Position numbers and translations under genes: made by a program. Below are positions 46,251 through 56,156 of a stretch of DNA of 64,000 nucleotides, piece by piece (positions within the stretch are counted from its first letter, which is position 1; each line of letters opens with the position of its first letter). Source of the DNA: Paeniglutamicibacter gangotriensis Lz1y (GTDB lineage Bacteria; Actinomycetota; Actinomycetes; Actinomycetales; Micrococcaceae); contig NZ_AOCK01000003.1 in the NCBI RefSeq assembly GCF_000348945.1, positions 62,001-126,000 of the forward strand. The letters are read 5' to 3'. The notes beneath the pieces are model-generated. The model saw only the letters and a list, made by a program, of their open reading frames with translations. It was not told the DNA's origin and did not search any database.

Positions 46251-46266
46251 GTTAGTGATCATTAAC
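46251..46266. promoter_or_regulatory. Palindrome in the acyl-CoA dehydrogenase/TetR promoter region
   Basis: GTTAGTGATCATTAAC is symmetric except at one position pair. It sits 100 bp upstream of the dehydrogenase start and 110 bp upstream of the regulator start. Size and symmetry fit a TetR dimer. Confidence 0.65.
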
Positions 46267-46376
46267 TGAGTTCGAGGCTAGTGGCGCGGAACACACTTGT
46301 CCAGTCTCCCTGGATGAAACCATCCGGACGGGGAAAATCCCGTAACCCAGCGAAAACAGGCAAGGAACGGTGCAGC

Positions 46377-46991
46377 ATGGGCCCCATGGCCAATCCCCCG
46401 GCAGGAACTGACCGCGAACGCGCCAAGGCTCAACGGCGTGAACACCTCCTGGCGGAGGCCACCCGACTCTTTGCCATCCACGGCTACGCGGGTGTCTCGC
46501 TCGAAGATCTGGGTGCCGCCTGCGGCATCAGTGGCCCGGCGGTCTACCGACATTTCTCCGGAAAACCCGCGATGCTCATCGCGTTGTTGGTGGGCGTCAG
46601 CCAGGATCTGCTGGATGGAGGCCAAAAGGTGGTCTCGGCCGGAGGAACCGCCGAGGAGATCCTGAAGCAGCTCATTGCCTTCCACACGGATTTCGCCTTG
46701 GCCAAACCCGACATCATCCAAGTCCAGGACCGCAACCTAGAAACCCTGCCGACCACTGAACTTGCCCTGGTGCGTCAGCTGCAGCGCGATTACATCGGAC
46801 TGTGGACCGACCAACTACGCCAGGTCCACCCGCAGGAAACCGCCGCCGTGACCCGGTTTCGGGCCCACGCGGCGTTCGGCCTGCTGAACTCCACCGCCCA
46901 TTCGGCGCACTCCGCGCGGACCTCCAAGGCAGGGTTGCGCAAACTCCTAAACCAGATGGCCGCATCGGCCTTGTTCACCCGGGTAGGCTAG
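46377..46991 (+). CDS. TetR-family transcriptional regulator
   Basis: 204 residues. The N-terminal HTH is classical: RREHLLAEATRLFAIHGYAGVSLEDLGAACGISGPAVYRHFSGK. The C-terminal ligand domain is helical and includes LPTTELALVRQLQRDYIGLW, seen in TetR regulators of fatty-acid or acyl-CoA genes. ATG 46377 is chosen as the first start near the family boundary, with AAGGAA somewhat distant. Likely represses the divergent acyl-CoA dehydrogenase and MaoC genes. Confidence 0.88.
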   Translation: MGPMANPPAGTDRERAKAQRREHLLAEATRLFAIHGYAGVSLEDLGAACGISGPAVYRHFSGKPAMLIALLVGVSQDLLDGGQKVVSAGGTAEEILKQLIAFHTDFALAKPDIIQVQDRNLETLPTTELALVRQLQRDYIGLWTDQLRQVHPQETAAVTRFRAHAAFGLLNSTAHSAHSARTSKAGLRKLLNQMAASALFTRVG

Positions 46992-47028
46992 GCATTAGAC
47001 GATCATCACAACCAGAGAGGCAGTGACC

Positions 47029-47493
47029 GTGCAGCTACGGCCTTTGCAGACTGAGGACCTTGACCAGTTCTTCGAACACCAGCAGGACCCCGAAGCCAAC
47101 CTGATGGCCGCCTTCACGGCCAGGAACCCGGCAGACCGCGGCGTCTTCGACCACCACTGGGGTGCGATCATCAACGATCCCAAGGTCATTGTGCGCACCA
47201 TCGAGCACGACGGCGAGGTCGCAGGCTCCATTCTGGTCTTCGAGAACGAGGAAGTCCCGGAGATCAGCTTCTGGACCGCCAGCCGCTACTGGGGCCAGGG
47301 CATCACCACCACCGCCGTTGATGCGTTTCTGGCCGAGTACACCACGCGCCCGCTGCGCGCACGCGTGCCGCAGGACAACATCGGCTCCATCAAGGTGCTC
47401 GAACGCCGCGGCTTCAAGGTCATCGACGAGTCGGCCGACTTCTCCAACGCCCGCGCCGCGGTCGTTAAGGAATTCATTATGGAGCTCGCTTAG
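47029..47493 (+). CDS. GNAT-family acetyltransferase
   Basis: 154 residues, RimJ/RimL-like GNAT: LRPLQTEDLDQFFEHQQDPEANLMAAFTARNP at the start, then SFWTASRYWGQGITTTAVDAFLAEY (acetyl-CoA loop, RxxGxG variant) and DNIGSIKVLERRGFKVI. GTG 47029 places GAGAGG at eight bases; GTG 47023 would be too close to it. Follows the TetR gene and ends before a strong terminator. Confidence 0.85.
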   Translation: MQLRPLQTEDLDQFFEHQQDPEANLMAAFTARNPADRGVFDHHWGAIINDPKVIVRTIEHDGEVAGSILVFENEEVPEISFWTASRYWGQGITTTAVDAFLAEYTTRPLRARVPQDNIGSIKVLERRGFKVIDESADFSNARAAVVKEFIMELA

Positions 47494-47544
47494 AATTTCC
47501 TGATCTACACGCGCCGGCCTACGCGCCGGCGTGAGCAGCTCAGT

Positions 47545-47584
47545 ACAAAAGGCTGGGACCCCCGCGGGGGTCCCAGCCTTTTGT
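47545..47584. terminator. 40-bp perfect palindrome, bidirectional terminator
   Basis: Fully self-complementary from ACAAAAGGCTGGG to its mirror, with A-run and T-run ends. Sits between the convergent GNAT gene and the first ABC operon. Confidence 0.95.
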
Positions 47585-47633
47585 CATGTACCCCAAGGTC
47601 CCTTGCCAGACCCTGGGGGCGTCAAGGGAGCGA

Positions 47634-49337
47634 TCAGCTGTCCGGGTTCTCCATGGCCATCAGCAGACGGCGGGCCTCACGGCGCTCGGCCTGCTCGCCG
47701 GGCTCGGGAACCGGAGCTGCTGCCAGTAGGCGGCGCGTGTAGTCATGCTGCGGAGAGTGCAGCACATCGGTGACCCGCCCCTGTTCCACGGACTTGCCGT
47801 CCTTCATAACCACCACGTTGTGCGCCAGCAGGTCCACCACGGCCAGGTCGTGGCTGACGAACAGGCAAGCGAACTCGTAGCTTTCCTGTAGCTCCTGGAT
47901 CATTTCCAGCACCGCTGCCTGCACCGAAACATCCAACGCGCTGGTCGGCTCGTCGGCAATCAGCAGTTCCGGGTCAAGGGTCAGCGCCCGGGCAATACAG
48001 ATGCGCTGGCGCTGCCCGCCGGAAAGCTCGTGCGGGTAGCGGTTCATGACGGTGCGCGGCAGGTGTACCGCGTCGAGCAGTTCCTGAGCACGCTTGGTAC
48101 GCGATGCCCGGTTGCCGACCTTGTGCACCACCATCGGCTCGGTGATGCAGTCACCGATCGGGAAGCGCGGGTTCAACGAGGCGGCGGGGTCCTGGAAGAT
48201 GACCCCAATCTTGGCGCGGATCGCGCGGGCGGCCTTTGGCCGCAGCGCGGCCAGGTTAGTGCCCTGGACCGCCAGCACACCCGAGGCCACGGGCAACAGC
48301 CCGAGGACCGCCTTGGCGACGGTCGACTTGCCGGAGCCAGATTCGCCCACGATGCCCAAGATCTCCCCGCGACCCAGTTCGAAGGAAACATCATCCACGG
48401 CACGGAACTTGGAACCGCGCATGTCGTACTCCAGGACCAGGTTCCTGGCCTCGAGCACCAGCTTGCGGTCCGGGTCCACCACATCGGCGGGTTCCGGCAC
48501 CCAAGTATCCGTGACATCCATGACCGCCAGGCGCGGCACGGAGGCCAGCAGCTTCTGCGTGTAGGGGTGCTCGGGGTGGTTGAGCACCTGGTCCACGGTG
48601 CCGGTTTCTACCAGCGAGCCGCGGAACATCACCGCCACGCGGTCGGCCAGGTCGGCGACCACGCCCATATTGTGGGTGATCAGCAGGATGCCGGTGTTCA
48701 GCTTGTCCTTGAGCTCGCGCAGCAGGTCAAGGATCTCGGCCTGCACTGTGACATCCAGCGCGGTGGTGGGCTCGTCGGCGATGATGACCTTCGGGTCACA
48801 GGAGATCGCCATGGCGATCACAATGCGCTGGCGCTGACCGCCGGAGAACTGGTGCGGGTACTGCTTGATGCGCTTGCGCGGCTCGGGGATCCCGACCATT
48901 TCCAACAGCTCGATGGCCCGTGCCGTAGCGTCCTTGCCATAGGCCAAACCATGCAATTCCAGAGACTCGGTGAGCTGGCGTTCGATGGTGAGCACCGGGT
49001 TCAGTGCCGTCATCGGCTCCTGGAAGACCATGGCGATGTCCGTGGCACGCATTTTGCGCAGCTTGGATTCGGGCATACCCACTACGTTGACCCCACCGAC
49101 CAGCGCCTTGCCGGTGATGTAGGCGTTGGGCGGCAGCAGCCCGATGGCCGCGGTGGAGGTCACTGATTTGCCGGAACCGGACTCGCCCACCAGTGCCACG
49201 ACCTCGCCGGGGTACACCTCAAGGGACAGGCCCTTGACCGCGTGCACGTCGGCGAATTCGGTTTCGAAGGAGACCGAGAGGTTCTCGAAGCTCAGCGCAG
49301 TGCCACCCTTGGTGGCCTGCTCGGATGCGATACTCAT
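47634..49337 (-). CDS. Dpp/Opp ABC transporter, fused double ATPase (operon 1)
   Basis: 567 residues containing two complete ABC domains, equivalent to DppD and DppF fused. First domain: Walker A GESGSGKS, signature FSGGQRQR, Walker [13 protein letters not shown]. Second: [29 protein letters not shown]. Each ends with an oligopeptide-type extension ([22 protein letters not shown]). Energises import by the two permeases encoded upstream; ATG overlaps the OppC stop by four bases. Confidence 0.93.
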   Translation of the reverse strand: MSIASEQATKGGTALSFENLSVSFETEFADVHAVKGLSLEVYPGEVVALVGESGSGKSVTSTAAIGLLPPNAYITGKALVGGVNVVGMPESKLRKMRATDIAMVFQEPMTALNPVLTIERQLTESLELHGLAYGKDATARAIELLEMVGIPEPRKRIKQYPHQFSGGQRQRIVIAMAISCDPKVIIADEPTTALDVTVQAEILDLLRELKDKLNTGILLITHNMGVVADLADRVAVMFRGSLVETGTVDQVLNHPEHPYTQKLLASVPRLAVMDVTDTWVPEPADVVDPDRKLVLEARNLVLEYDMRGSKFRAVDDVSFELGRGEILGIVGESGSGKSTVAKAVLGLLPVASGVLAVQGTNLAALRPKAARAIRAKIGVIFQDPAASLNPRFPIGDCITEPMVVHKVGNRASRTKRAQELLDAVHLPRTVMNRYPHELSGGQRQRICIARALTLDPELLIADEPTSALDVSVQAAVLEMIQELQESYEFACLFVSHDLAVVDLLAHNVVVMKDGKSVEQGRVTDVLHSPQHDYTRRLLAAAPVPEPGEQAERREARRLLMAMENPDS

Positions 49338-50422
49338 GCCTGTCCTTCTTCCGTCTTCTTCCGTCGCCTGGTCTTCTTGGTCTGGCGCGGGTCAAACGCA
49401 TCGCGTAGCCCGTCGCCAAGGAAGTTCACGCTCAGCGCGATGGCCACGATGATCATGCCCGGCCACCAGAAGAGCCAGGGGCGGTTGGTGAATGCGTTCT
49501 GATATTGGCTGATCAACAGGCCCAGCGAGGACTCGGGGGCCACAACACCGAAGCCCAGGAAGGACAGCGAGGTCTCCAGCAGGATCGCCCCGGCGATCGC
49601 GAAGGTCGCGTTGACCACGATCACCCCGATGGTGTTGGGCAGCAGGTGCTTGAAGATCACCCGGGAAGTCTTCGAACCCATGGCCTGCGCTGCTGCGACG
49701 TATTCGCGCTCGCGCAGGGACAGAATCTCCCCACGCACCAGGCGTGCCAGCCCGGTCCAGGTCAGCAGGCCCAGCACCAGGGCCAGGGCGAAGATCGAAC
49801 CACCCAACTTGGAACCGGCCATCTGGCCCAGCACCGCTGCCAGCACCAGCAGCGGGATCACGATGAACAGGTCGGTCATCCGCATCAGCACTTCGTCGAC
49901 CCAGCCACGGAAGTATCCGGCCAGGGCTCCGACGATGGCGCCGATGACCGTGGCCACGGCACCGACGGTCACCGCGATGATGATGGATTTCTGCGTCCCG
50001 CGCATCACCAGGGCGAAGTAGTCCTTGCCGGTGTTGTCTTGGCCAAACGGGTGTTCGCCGATGGCCAGGCCACTGCCGCCAAGCCAGCTGGGCAGCAGGC
50101 TCATCGTGGGCGCGCCGCCGTTGATCACAGTGCCGGACATCATGTAGCTCTTGCCCCACCAGCCGGGAATCCCGGCAAAACCGATGGAGGTGAAAGCCAT
50201 GAGCGTGATGAACACCAAGACCACGGTGGAGATCATCGCGGCCTTGTGGTTGAAGAAGCGCCGGCGGACCAGTTGGCCCTGGGACCTGGACTCACCCTGC
50301 TTGCGGGCGAGCTCCGCATCTTCGACCTCGACCAAGGAGACGAGTTGCTGTTCGCCGGGTTCGATATCGGATTTCATGTTGTGGGGACCTCGCAGTTCCT
50401 CGTTGTCCTTGACCCCGCTCAT
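49334..50422 (-). CDS. Dpp/Opp ABC permease, C type (operon 1)
   Basis: 362 residues. An N-terminal cytosolic tail (about 60 residues) precedes TM1 (MISTVVLVFITLMAFTSIGF); BPD_transp_1 follows with the EAA-like loop AAQAMGSKTSRVIFKHLLPNTIGVIVV. The segment HPFGQDNTGKDYFALVM is typical of OppC/DppC. Tail is highly basic. Overlaps both neighbours by four bases. Confidence 0.92.
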   Translation of the reverse strand: MSGVKDNEELRGPHNMKSDIEPGEQQLVSLVEVEDAELARKQGESRSQGQLVRRRFFNHKAAMISTVVLVFITLMAFTSIGFAGIPGWWGKSYMMSGTVINGGAPTMSLLPSWLGGSGLAIGEHPFGQDNTGKDYFALVMRGTQKSIIIAVTVGAVATVIGAIVGALAGYFRGWVDEVLMRMTDLFIVIPLLVLAAVLGQMAGSKLGGSIFALALVLGLLTWTGLARLVRGEILSLREREYVAAAQAMGSKTSRVIFKHLLPNTIGVIVVNATFAIAGAILLETSLSFLGFGVVAPESSLGLLISQYQNAFTNRPWLFWWPGMIIVAIALSVNFLGDGLRDAFDPRQTKKTRRRKKTEEGQA

Positions 50423-51936
50423 ACCCGGATCCTCGGGTCAAGCAGTGCGTAGAAGATATCGGCCAGCATGTTGAACAGCACGGCCGCGGTCCCGGTGATC
50501 AGGAAGAAGGCCATTACAGGTGCCGGGTCGATGCCCTTGAGGCCGGTAATGAACATGTCTCCCATGCCCTTCCAACCGAACACAGACTCGGTGATCACCG
50601 CTCCGCCGATCAGCCCGGCAAAGTCGAAGGCAGCAATGGTGGCGATCGGAATCAGCGCGTTGCGGAATGCGTGACGGAAGATCACTGTGCGTTCGCTCAA
50701 CCCCTTGGAGCGGGCGGTGCGGATGTAGTCCTGCTGCCCAACTTCCAGCATCGAGGCACGGGTGTACCTGGAGTAGGAGGCCAGAGAGATGACCGCCAGC
50801 AGGATGGTGGGCAGCAAGAGCTGGGCCCCGCGGTCCAAGAAGATCTCCCAGAAGTCGCCGCCGAAGTTCGGGGTCTCCGAACCGATGGTCCCGATGGGCC
50901 GCGGCTTCAGCGACAGGAATCCGGGCCACGCACGGAAGATGTGGTCCACGACGGTCAGGCCGGCAAAGACCAGGCCGGTGACGGCGCTGACCGACGCTGC
51001 GATCCTGCGGTGGCGCCCGCCCATGAAGTGGCCGATGGCACCGGGGATGAGTACGGCTAGGATGCCACCGATGATCAGGATCCAGGTGTTCGGTTCACTC
51101 ATCAGCGAGAACGTGGCGTAGTAGATGCCAAGGCCCAGCCCGACGGTGATCAGCGCCGGGTAGAGCACCTGCTTGTTGCGCACACCCACGCTCATGGCCG
51201 TGGCACTCAGCGCGACGGCCAGGGACAAGACCACGATGGCGGCGGGGCCCAGCTGTGGGTAGCGGAAGAAGTTCAGCCAGAGCAGGTACGGGATCACCAC
51301 GCCGACAAAGGCCGCCGAGACGGCGAAGGTGATGATCCGTCGGCGCATGGTTCCGGCCAGGAAGACCTGCATCAGGAAGCCGAAGAGCAGCGCCACGATG
51401 ATGATTTGGGTGGTGGAGAAGGATGGTTCCTTCATCCAGTCGTTGTAGCCGATGGCCATGTATTCCTTGAGCATCACCGCGGCCCAGAAGACCGGCAGTG
51501 AGAAGAACAGGAACGTCAGGAAGGTTACTCCGTAGTCAAGGCCCGAGTACTGGCGGATGGCTGTCAGCACGCCGATGGCGATGCCGATCACTGCTGCCAA
51601 CACGGTGGCCAAGACCACCAGGCGCAGTGTGGAGGTGGCCGCCGAGGCCAGGATGCCCGAGACCTCAATGCCCTGGATATTGGTCCCCAGGTCGCATTTG
51701 AGTGCAAAGCATCCGCCCACGCCCACCAACCAGGTCCAGTACCGCTGATACCAGGGCATGTCCAGGTTCATGTAATCGCTGCGTTGCTGCATCAGGTAGT
51801 CGCGGTTGTCGGCGATGGACTCGCGCAGGTCCCACAGGGGGTCTCCGGAGTTGATCACCAGCACGTACAGCAGGAGGGATGCGGCAAAGAGGATGCCGAT
51901 CGAGGCTCCAAGCCTCTTAAGAATAAATTTCAGCAC
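50419..51936 (-). CDS. Dpp/Opp ABC permease, B type, with large insertion (operon 1)
   Basis: 505 residues, against about 310-340 for ordinary DppB/OppB. The start (FILKRLGASIGILFAASLLLYVLV) and end (ARSKGLSERTVIFRHAFRNALIPI, EAA loop; FNMLADIFYALLDPRIRV) are normal. Between about 175 and 355 there is extra sequence with roughly six additional hydrophobic segments (IIIVALLFGFLMQVFLAG, AIVVLSLAVALSATAM, WILIIGGILAVLIPGAIGHF). The frame is open throughout, so this is a genuine extended form rather than a fusion error. Confidence 0.88.
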   Translation of the reverse strand: MLKFILKRLGASIGILFAASLLLYVLVINSGDPLWDLRESIADNRDYLMQQRSDYMNLDMPWYQRYWTWLVGVGGCFALKCDLGTNIQGIEVSGILASAATSTLRLVVLATVLAAVIGIAIGVLTAIRQYSGLDYGVTFLTFLFFSLPVFWAAVMLKEYMAIGYNDWMKEPSFSTTQIIIVALLFGFLMQVFLAGTMRRRIITFAVSAAFVGVVIPYLLWLNFFRYPQLGPAAIVVLSLAVALSATAMSVGVRNKQVLYPALITVGLGLGIYYATFSLMSEPNTWILIIGGILAVLIPGAIGHFMGGRHRRIAASVSAVTGLVFAGLTVVDHIFRAWPGFLSLKPRPIGTIGSETPNFGGDFWEIFLDRGAQLLLPTILLAVISLASYSRYTRASMLEVGQQDYIRTARSKGLSERTVIFRHAFRNALIPIATIAAFDFAGLIGGAVITESVFGWKGMGDMFITGLKGIDPAPVMAFFLITGTAAVLFNMLADIFYALLDPRIRV

Positions 51937-51964
51937 TGCGGGTTCTAACCTTTCCGTCTGGGCC

Positions 51965-52026
51965 CGCCCTTGAAAGTGGTGCTAACAAGGGCGTGTGGGG
52001 CCCGGCTGAATTGCCGGACCCCACAC
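51965..52026 (-). terminator. Two tandem hairpins between SBP and permease genes (operon 1)
   Basis: CGCCCTTG/CAAGGGCG (51965-51972, 51986-51993) and GTGTGGGG-CCGGC/GCCGG-CCCCACAC (51993-52026). Placed just after the SBP stop, they likely stop or protect much of the transcript so that the binding protein outnumbers the membrane subunits. Confidence 0.75.
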
Positions 52027-52053
52027 TAAGACGCTGATATTGCCGTCTGGCAA

Positions 52054-53862
52054 TTATTCAGCGCGGACCCACTGCTCGGCGTTCCAGACGATCTGCGACT
52101 GGGTCGCTGTGTGGCGCACATTCTCCAGGTCTGCCGAGGAAGCAGAGAGACCGGGGTGTGCGAACAACGGGATACCGAAGAGCTCATCCCACAGCAGCTT
52201 CTCGATGTTCTTGGTTTCCTCCAGGTGCACTGCCGGATCCATCGAGGTGGCTAGGCGCTCCCAGGCCGCGTCAACCTCCTTGTTGGAGAACTCGCCGTAG
52301 TTCTGTGGCTTGTCCGTGGCGTAGATGTTCTGCCCGGAGGTGATCTGTCCCGAACCTGCCCAAGCGAACAGGGCCACGTCGTAGTCGCCGCGTTCCTGGG
52401 TGCCGCCCGGTGCGAAGAACTTCGGATCGCCGGCATCCTCGACCTTGAAGCCCGCCGCGTCGCAGGAGGACTTGATCATAGCGACCTGGTCCGTACGGCG
52501 CGGGTTGGGTGCGGAGTAGCCGATGCGCACCGAGGTGCCCACTGCGTCCTGCTCCTCGAGGATCTTCTTGGCGCCCTCGATGTCGACGGCGTCGTAGCGG
52601 CCGTCGTAGGAAGCCTCGACAACGGCGTCGTAGTTCTCCTGGAACGGGAAGACCTCACGTGCGTTGAACACCTTGGCTTCCGGGTTCAGCGGCTTGATCA
52701 GGTTGTTGACGATGTCTTCACGCGGAACGCACATGGCGAAGGCCTGGCGCAATTCCACGGAATCCTTGAAGGCCGCCTTGTCGCGGAAGTTGAAGTCCAG
52801 GTGCTCCCAGGTCAGGGTGTCACCCTTCTGGATGTTCACGGCATCGCCGAGAGCTTCCAGCTGTGCCAAGGTGTCAACGGTCGGCTGGGGAGAAATGACG
52901 TCGAGGTCCTTGTTCTGCAGTGCCTGGACCATCGCACCGTCATCGACGAAGCGGAAGGTCAGCGTCTTGGTGGCTGCCGGGGTGCCGTAGTAATTCTCGT
53001 TGGCCTCCAGGGTCACCGACTGTCCGGCGCTCCAGCTCTTGAGCTTGTACGGTCCCGAGGAGGGGATCAGCTCGGGATCCGGAAGCGTTCCGGGCTTGGT
53101 GGTCCAGCCGGTGTTCCAGAATTCTGCGGCCTTGGTGATTGCCTTGGCATCGTCGGCGCGCACCGCTTCGACGAATTCGGTGGTGGACATGCCGCCCTGC
53201 TTGGCCACGACGTGTGCCGGGGCGCCCATCCAGGACTGAATCTGCCAGTCAGGGTCCGGGTTCTTGAAGGTGACGGTGAATTCCTTGCCCTCGGGATCGC
53301 CCTCCGGGCCCTTCGGGACGGTGTCACCCAGGTCAGCGGAGACCGAGTCGAAGAGCTGCTTGCCCTTGGCGTTCTTCAGGTTGGCGTTCTGCGTGGCCCA
53401 CGCCAACACTGCATCTGCAGTGGTGATGTCGGTGCCGTCGGACCACTTGGCATCCGGGTTGATCGTGTACTTGATGGTCAGCGGATCGTCGCTGGTCTTC
53501 TCGTAGGAGACCAAGTCGTCGTTCGCGTAGATCACACCATCGGTGCCGAAGTAGGAGAAGCCCGACAGGACCCGGTCAACGATGGCCGAGTTGTAGGTCG
53601 AGTACGTCTGCGGGGTGTTGGTGTTGTAACCGATGAATTCGGGGGCACCGACGGTGACCTTGATTTCATCATCCTTGGTCGTGATGTCGCCGAGATCGGC
53701 AAGACCCGAGTTTGCCGGTTCGGCGCTGTTGGAGCCGTTGCTGGATTCAGATGTGCCGGCCGATTCGCTGGGGGCGTTGCCGCCTCCCGGAGCGCACGCA
53801 GTCAGTGCAAGTGCGAGTGCGGCACCTACTGCAACAGCCTTGGAAATACGCTGAGCACGCAT
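52054..53862 (-). CDS. ABC substrate-binding lipoprotein, SBP family 5 (operon 1)
   Basis: 602-residue peptide/solute receptor. Lipobox LTAC (Cys23) followed by a Ser/Asn/Gly linker. Family 5 features: SYEKTSDDPLTIKYTINPDAKWSDGTDITTADAVLAW, IPSSGPYKLKSW, and LDFNFRDKAAFKDSVELRQAFAMCV. ATG 53862 follows GAGGAGAA. First gene of the operon; ligand probably an oligopeptide but not determinable. Confidence 0.92.
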   Translation of the reverse strand: MRAQRISKAVAVGAALALALTACAPGGGNAPSESAGTSESSNGSNSAEPANSGLADLGDITTKDDEIKVTVGAPEFIGYNTNTPQTYSTYNSAIVDRVLSGFSYFGTDGVIYANDDLVSYEKTSDDPLTIKYTINPDAKWSDGTDITTADAVLAWATQNANLKNAKGKQLFDSVSADLGDTVPKGPEGDPEGKEFTVTFKNPDPDWQIQSWMGAPAHVVAKQGGMSTTEFVEAVRADDAKAITKAAEFWNTGWTTKPGTLPDPELIPSSGPYKLKSWSAGQSVTLEANENYYGTPAATKTLTFRFVDDGAMVQALQNKDLDVISPQPTVDTLAQLEALGDAVNIQKGDTLTWEHLDFNFRDKAAFKDSVELRQAFAMCVPREDIVNNLIKPLNPEAKVFNAREVFPFQENYDAVVEASYDGRYDAVDIEGAKKILEEQDAVGTSVRIGYSAPNPRRTDQVAMIKSSCDAAGFKVEDAGDPKFFAPGGTQERGDYDVALFAWAGSGQITSGQNIYATDKPQNYGEFSNKEVDAAWERLATSMDPAVHLEETKNIEKLLWDELFGIPLFAHPGLSASSADLENVRHTATQSQIVWNAEQWVRAE

Positions 53863-54371
53863 TTCTCCTCCTAAGTAGCTTGATCTTCAGGTAACCGGGC
53901 TTTCACCCGAATGCGGTCCATGCAGTGTGCGATGCCCCACAATTTAGAACCATAGCGTTGATTCCTCAGGATGGATATAAAAACACCGCTTCACATTTGG
54001 CGTGTCTCCCCGCCGCGTCATTAGTGATTATCGTCGCGCCTGCCACGTGACAAAAGGTGACGGGCGCTACAGCCGCGAAAACTCAAGGATCTGCTTCACA
54101 TTGAACTTTGCCAACTACTACCCGCAAGTAGGCTGGCGTCGCCCGCGGCATTTTATAACAGTTTGGAAACATTGACGTACGTGACGCGTATGTGCGCACT
54201 TGACGTCCGATGACGCGGGCCTCCCCCGCATCAAAATATGCGGCCTACGCGACGTTTTTGCCGGCTTTCAGGGGACCTACCGATGGCACTTCGGCACCTT
54301 TCACAGGCCTCTGACGGGATCCGTGTTCCGCACCTGCGGGCTGGCTCACCGCAACTGGTGCTAATACAAAA
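53863..54371. promoter_or_regulatory. Promoter region of ABC operon 1 with a TGACG cluster
   Basis: About 500 bp without a gene, more AT-rich than surroundings. TGACG occurs four times within 43 bp (54173, 54182, 54201, 54211), spaced 9, 19 and 10. Could be binding sites for a nitrogen or peptide regulator; I cannot name one. Confidence 0.45.
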
Positions 54372-54411
54372 ATCGGGGTGTGCGACGCCTTCCGGTGTCG
54401 CACACCCCGAT
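54372..54411 (-). terminator. Terminator of ABC operon 2
   Basis: Perfect 15-bp stem (54372-54386 with 54397-54411, arm ATCGGGGTGTGCGAC), 10-base loop, 40 bases after the operon 2 ATPase stop. Preceded by an A-run, so a U-run follows on the minus transcript. Confidence 0.9.
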
Positions 54412-54451
54412 CCATGGAGTGCGTTTATTGTCCCTGCCGGGCACTAGGTTT

Positions 54452-56152
54452 CTACAGCAGCAGCGTTGCCCCGGGAATCGCTTGGAGCAGGTTCCTGGTG
54501 TATTCGCTCTGCGGGTTGTTGAACACCTCGTCGGCCGTGGAGTGCTCCACGATCCGCCCGTGCTGCATCACGCAGACATCGTCGGCGATCTGTCGGACCA
54601 CGGCCAGGTCGTGCGTGATGAACAAGTACGTCAGGTTCAGCTCTTCCTGCAACTTGTTCAACAGGTTCAGGATCTGAGCTTGGACCAATACGTCGAGGGC
54701 CGAAACGGCCTCGTCGCAGATCATCACCTCCGGTTGCAATGCCAGTGCACGGGCGATGGCGATGCGCTGGCGTTGGCCGCCGGAGAGCTCGTTGGGGAAC
54801 CTATGCATCGTGGAGGATGGCATCGAGACGTGCTCGAGCAATTCCCGCACCCGGTGCTGCCTGGATTTGGCATCCCCGATCCCATGGATGCGCAACGGTT
54901 CCTCGATCGTGCGATAGATGCTGTACATCGGATCCAGGGATCCGTAAGGGTCCTGGAAGATCGGTTGCACCCGCCTGCGGAACTTGAATAGCTCCCGTTC
55001 GTTCCTGCCGGTCATGTCCTGGCCGTCGAAGGTGATGGACCCTGAGGTGGGCTTGAGCAGGCTCAGCACCATTTGGGCCACCGTCGACTTTCCAGAGCCC
55101 GACTCCCCCACGATCGCTGTGGTGGTGCCCTTCTTCACCGAGAAGGACACGTTGTCCACGGCGGTGAAGTCGTCGCTACGGCCCAGACCCCTGCGGATTT
55201 TGAAGACCTTGGTCAGGTCCTTGATCTGCAGGATGTCTTCGCCCACGGTTGGGTGCTCCGCCTTCACCACGGCGTTGAGATCCTCGGCAACCTCGGTCGG
55301 CTGGGATTGCAAGCGCTTGGAGGCCAAAGACGGAGCCGCCGCCACCAGACGTTGGGTGTAGGGGTGGCGCGGGTTGCGCAGGATATCCAGCGCCGGGCCC
55401 GCCTCTACGACCTGTCCTTTGTACATCACCACGATTTTTTCGGCACGCTCCGCGGCCAGCCCCAGGTCGTGGGTAATCAGCAACACTGCCGTGCCCAGCT
55501 CGGACGTCATAGTGTCCAAGTGATCAAGGATCTGCTGCTGGACCGTCACATCTAGTGCGCTGGTGGGCTCGTCGGCAATCAGCAGGCGCGGGCCGCAAGC
55601 CAGCCCGATGGCAATCAGTGCGCGCTGACGCATGCCTCCGGAGAATTCATGCGGATACTGTCCGGCACGCACCGCGGCATTCGGAAGCCCTGCATCGGCC
55701 AAAACCTGGGCCACACGTTCCTTGGAATTGTTGCCCGCTAGTCCGTTGGCCTTGAGCGTCTCCTTGACCTGGAAGCCGATTTTCCACACTGGGTTGAGGT
55801 TGGACATGGGGTCCTGTGGAACCATGCCGATCGAGCTGCCGCGCAGCTCGATGATGCGCTTCTCGCTGGCGTGGGTGATGTCCTCACCATCAAAAACGAT
55901 CGTTCCGCCGGTGACCTTGCCGTTGCCTGGCAAAAGCCCGATGGCAGCAAGCGCCGTGGTGGATTTTCCGGAGCCGGACTCCCCTACGATGGCCACGGTC
56001 TCGCCGGGCATCACCGTCAACCGGGCGTTACGCACCGCGTTGACTGGCCCCTCGGGGGTTGAAAAGGTGATGGCCAGGTCCCTGATTTCAAGCAGAGGAC
56101 GGTCTTGATCGGTTGACCCGTTCACGGATTGTCCCTTCAATTGTTCGCTCAT
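54452..56152 (-). CDS. Dpp/Opp ABC transporter, fused double ATPase (operon 2)
   Basis: 566 residues, two ABC domains. First: [17 protein letters not shown] (signature variant), [12 protein letters not shown]. Second: [29 protein letters not shown], a Walker B ending in CDEAVSALD typical of DppF-type domains. ATG 56152 is chosen over 56188 because family similarity starts later and the earlier start would run deep into the upstream permease gene. Confidence 0.93.
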   Translation of the reverse strand: MSEQLKGQSVNGSTDQDRPLLEIRDLAITFSTPEGPVNAVRNARLTVMPGETVAIVGESGSGKSTTALAAIGLLPGNGKVTGGTIVFDGEDITHASEKRIIELRGSSIGMVPQDPMSNLNPVWKIGFQVKETLKANGLAGNNSKERVAQVLADAGLPNAAVRAGQYPHEFSGGMRQRALIAIGLACGPRLLIADEPTSALDVTVQQQILDHLDTMTSELGTAVLLITHDLGLAAERAEKIVVMYKGQVVEAGPALDILRNPRHPYTQRLVAAAPSLASKRLQSQPTEVAEDLNAVVKAEHPTVGEDILQIKDLTKVFKIRRGLGRSDDFTAVDNVSFSVKKGTTTAIVGESGSGKSTVAQMVLSLLKPTSGSITFDGQDMTGRNERELFKFRRRVQPIFQDPYGSLDPMYSIYRTIEEPLRIHGIGDAKSRQHRVRELLEHVSMPSSTMHRFPNELSGGQRQRIAIARALALQPEVMICDEAVSALDVLVQAQILNLLNKLQEELNLTYLFITHDLAVVRQIADDVCVMQHGRIVEHSTADEVFNNPQSEYTRNLLQAIPGATLLL

Positions 56153-56156
56153 GGTG

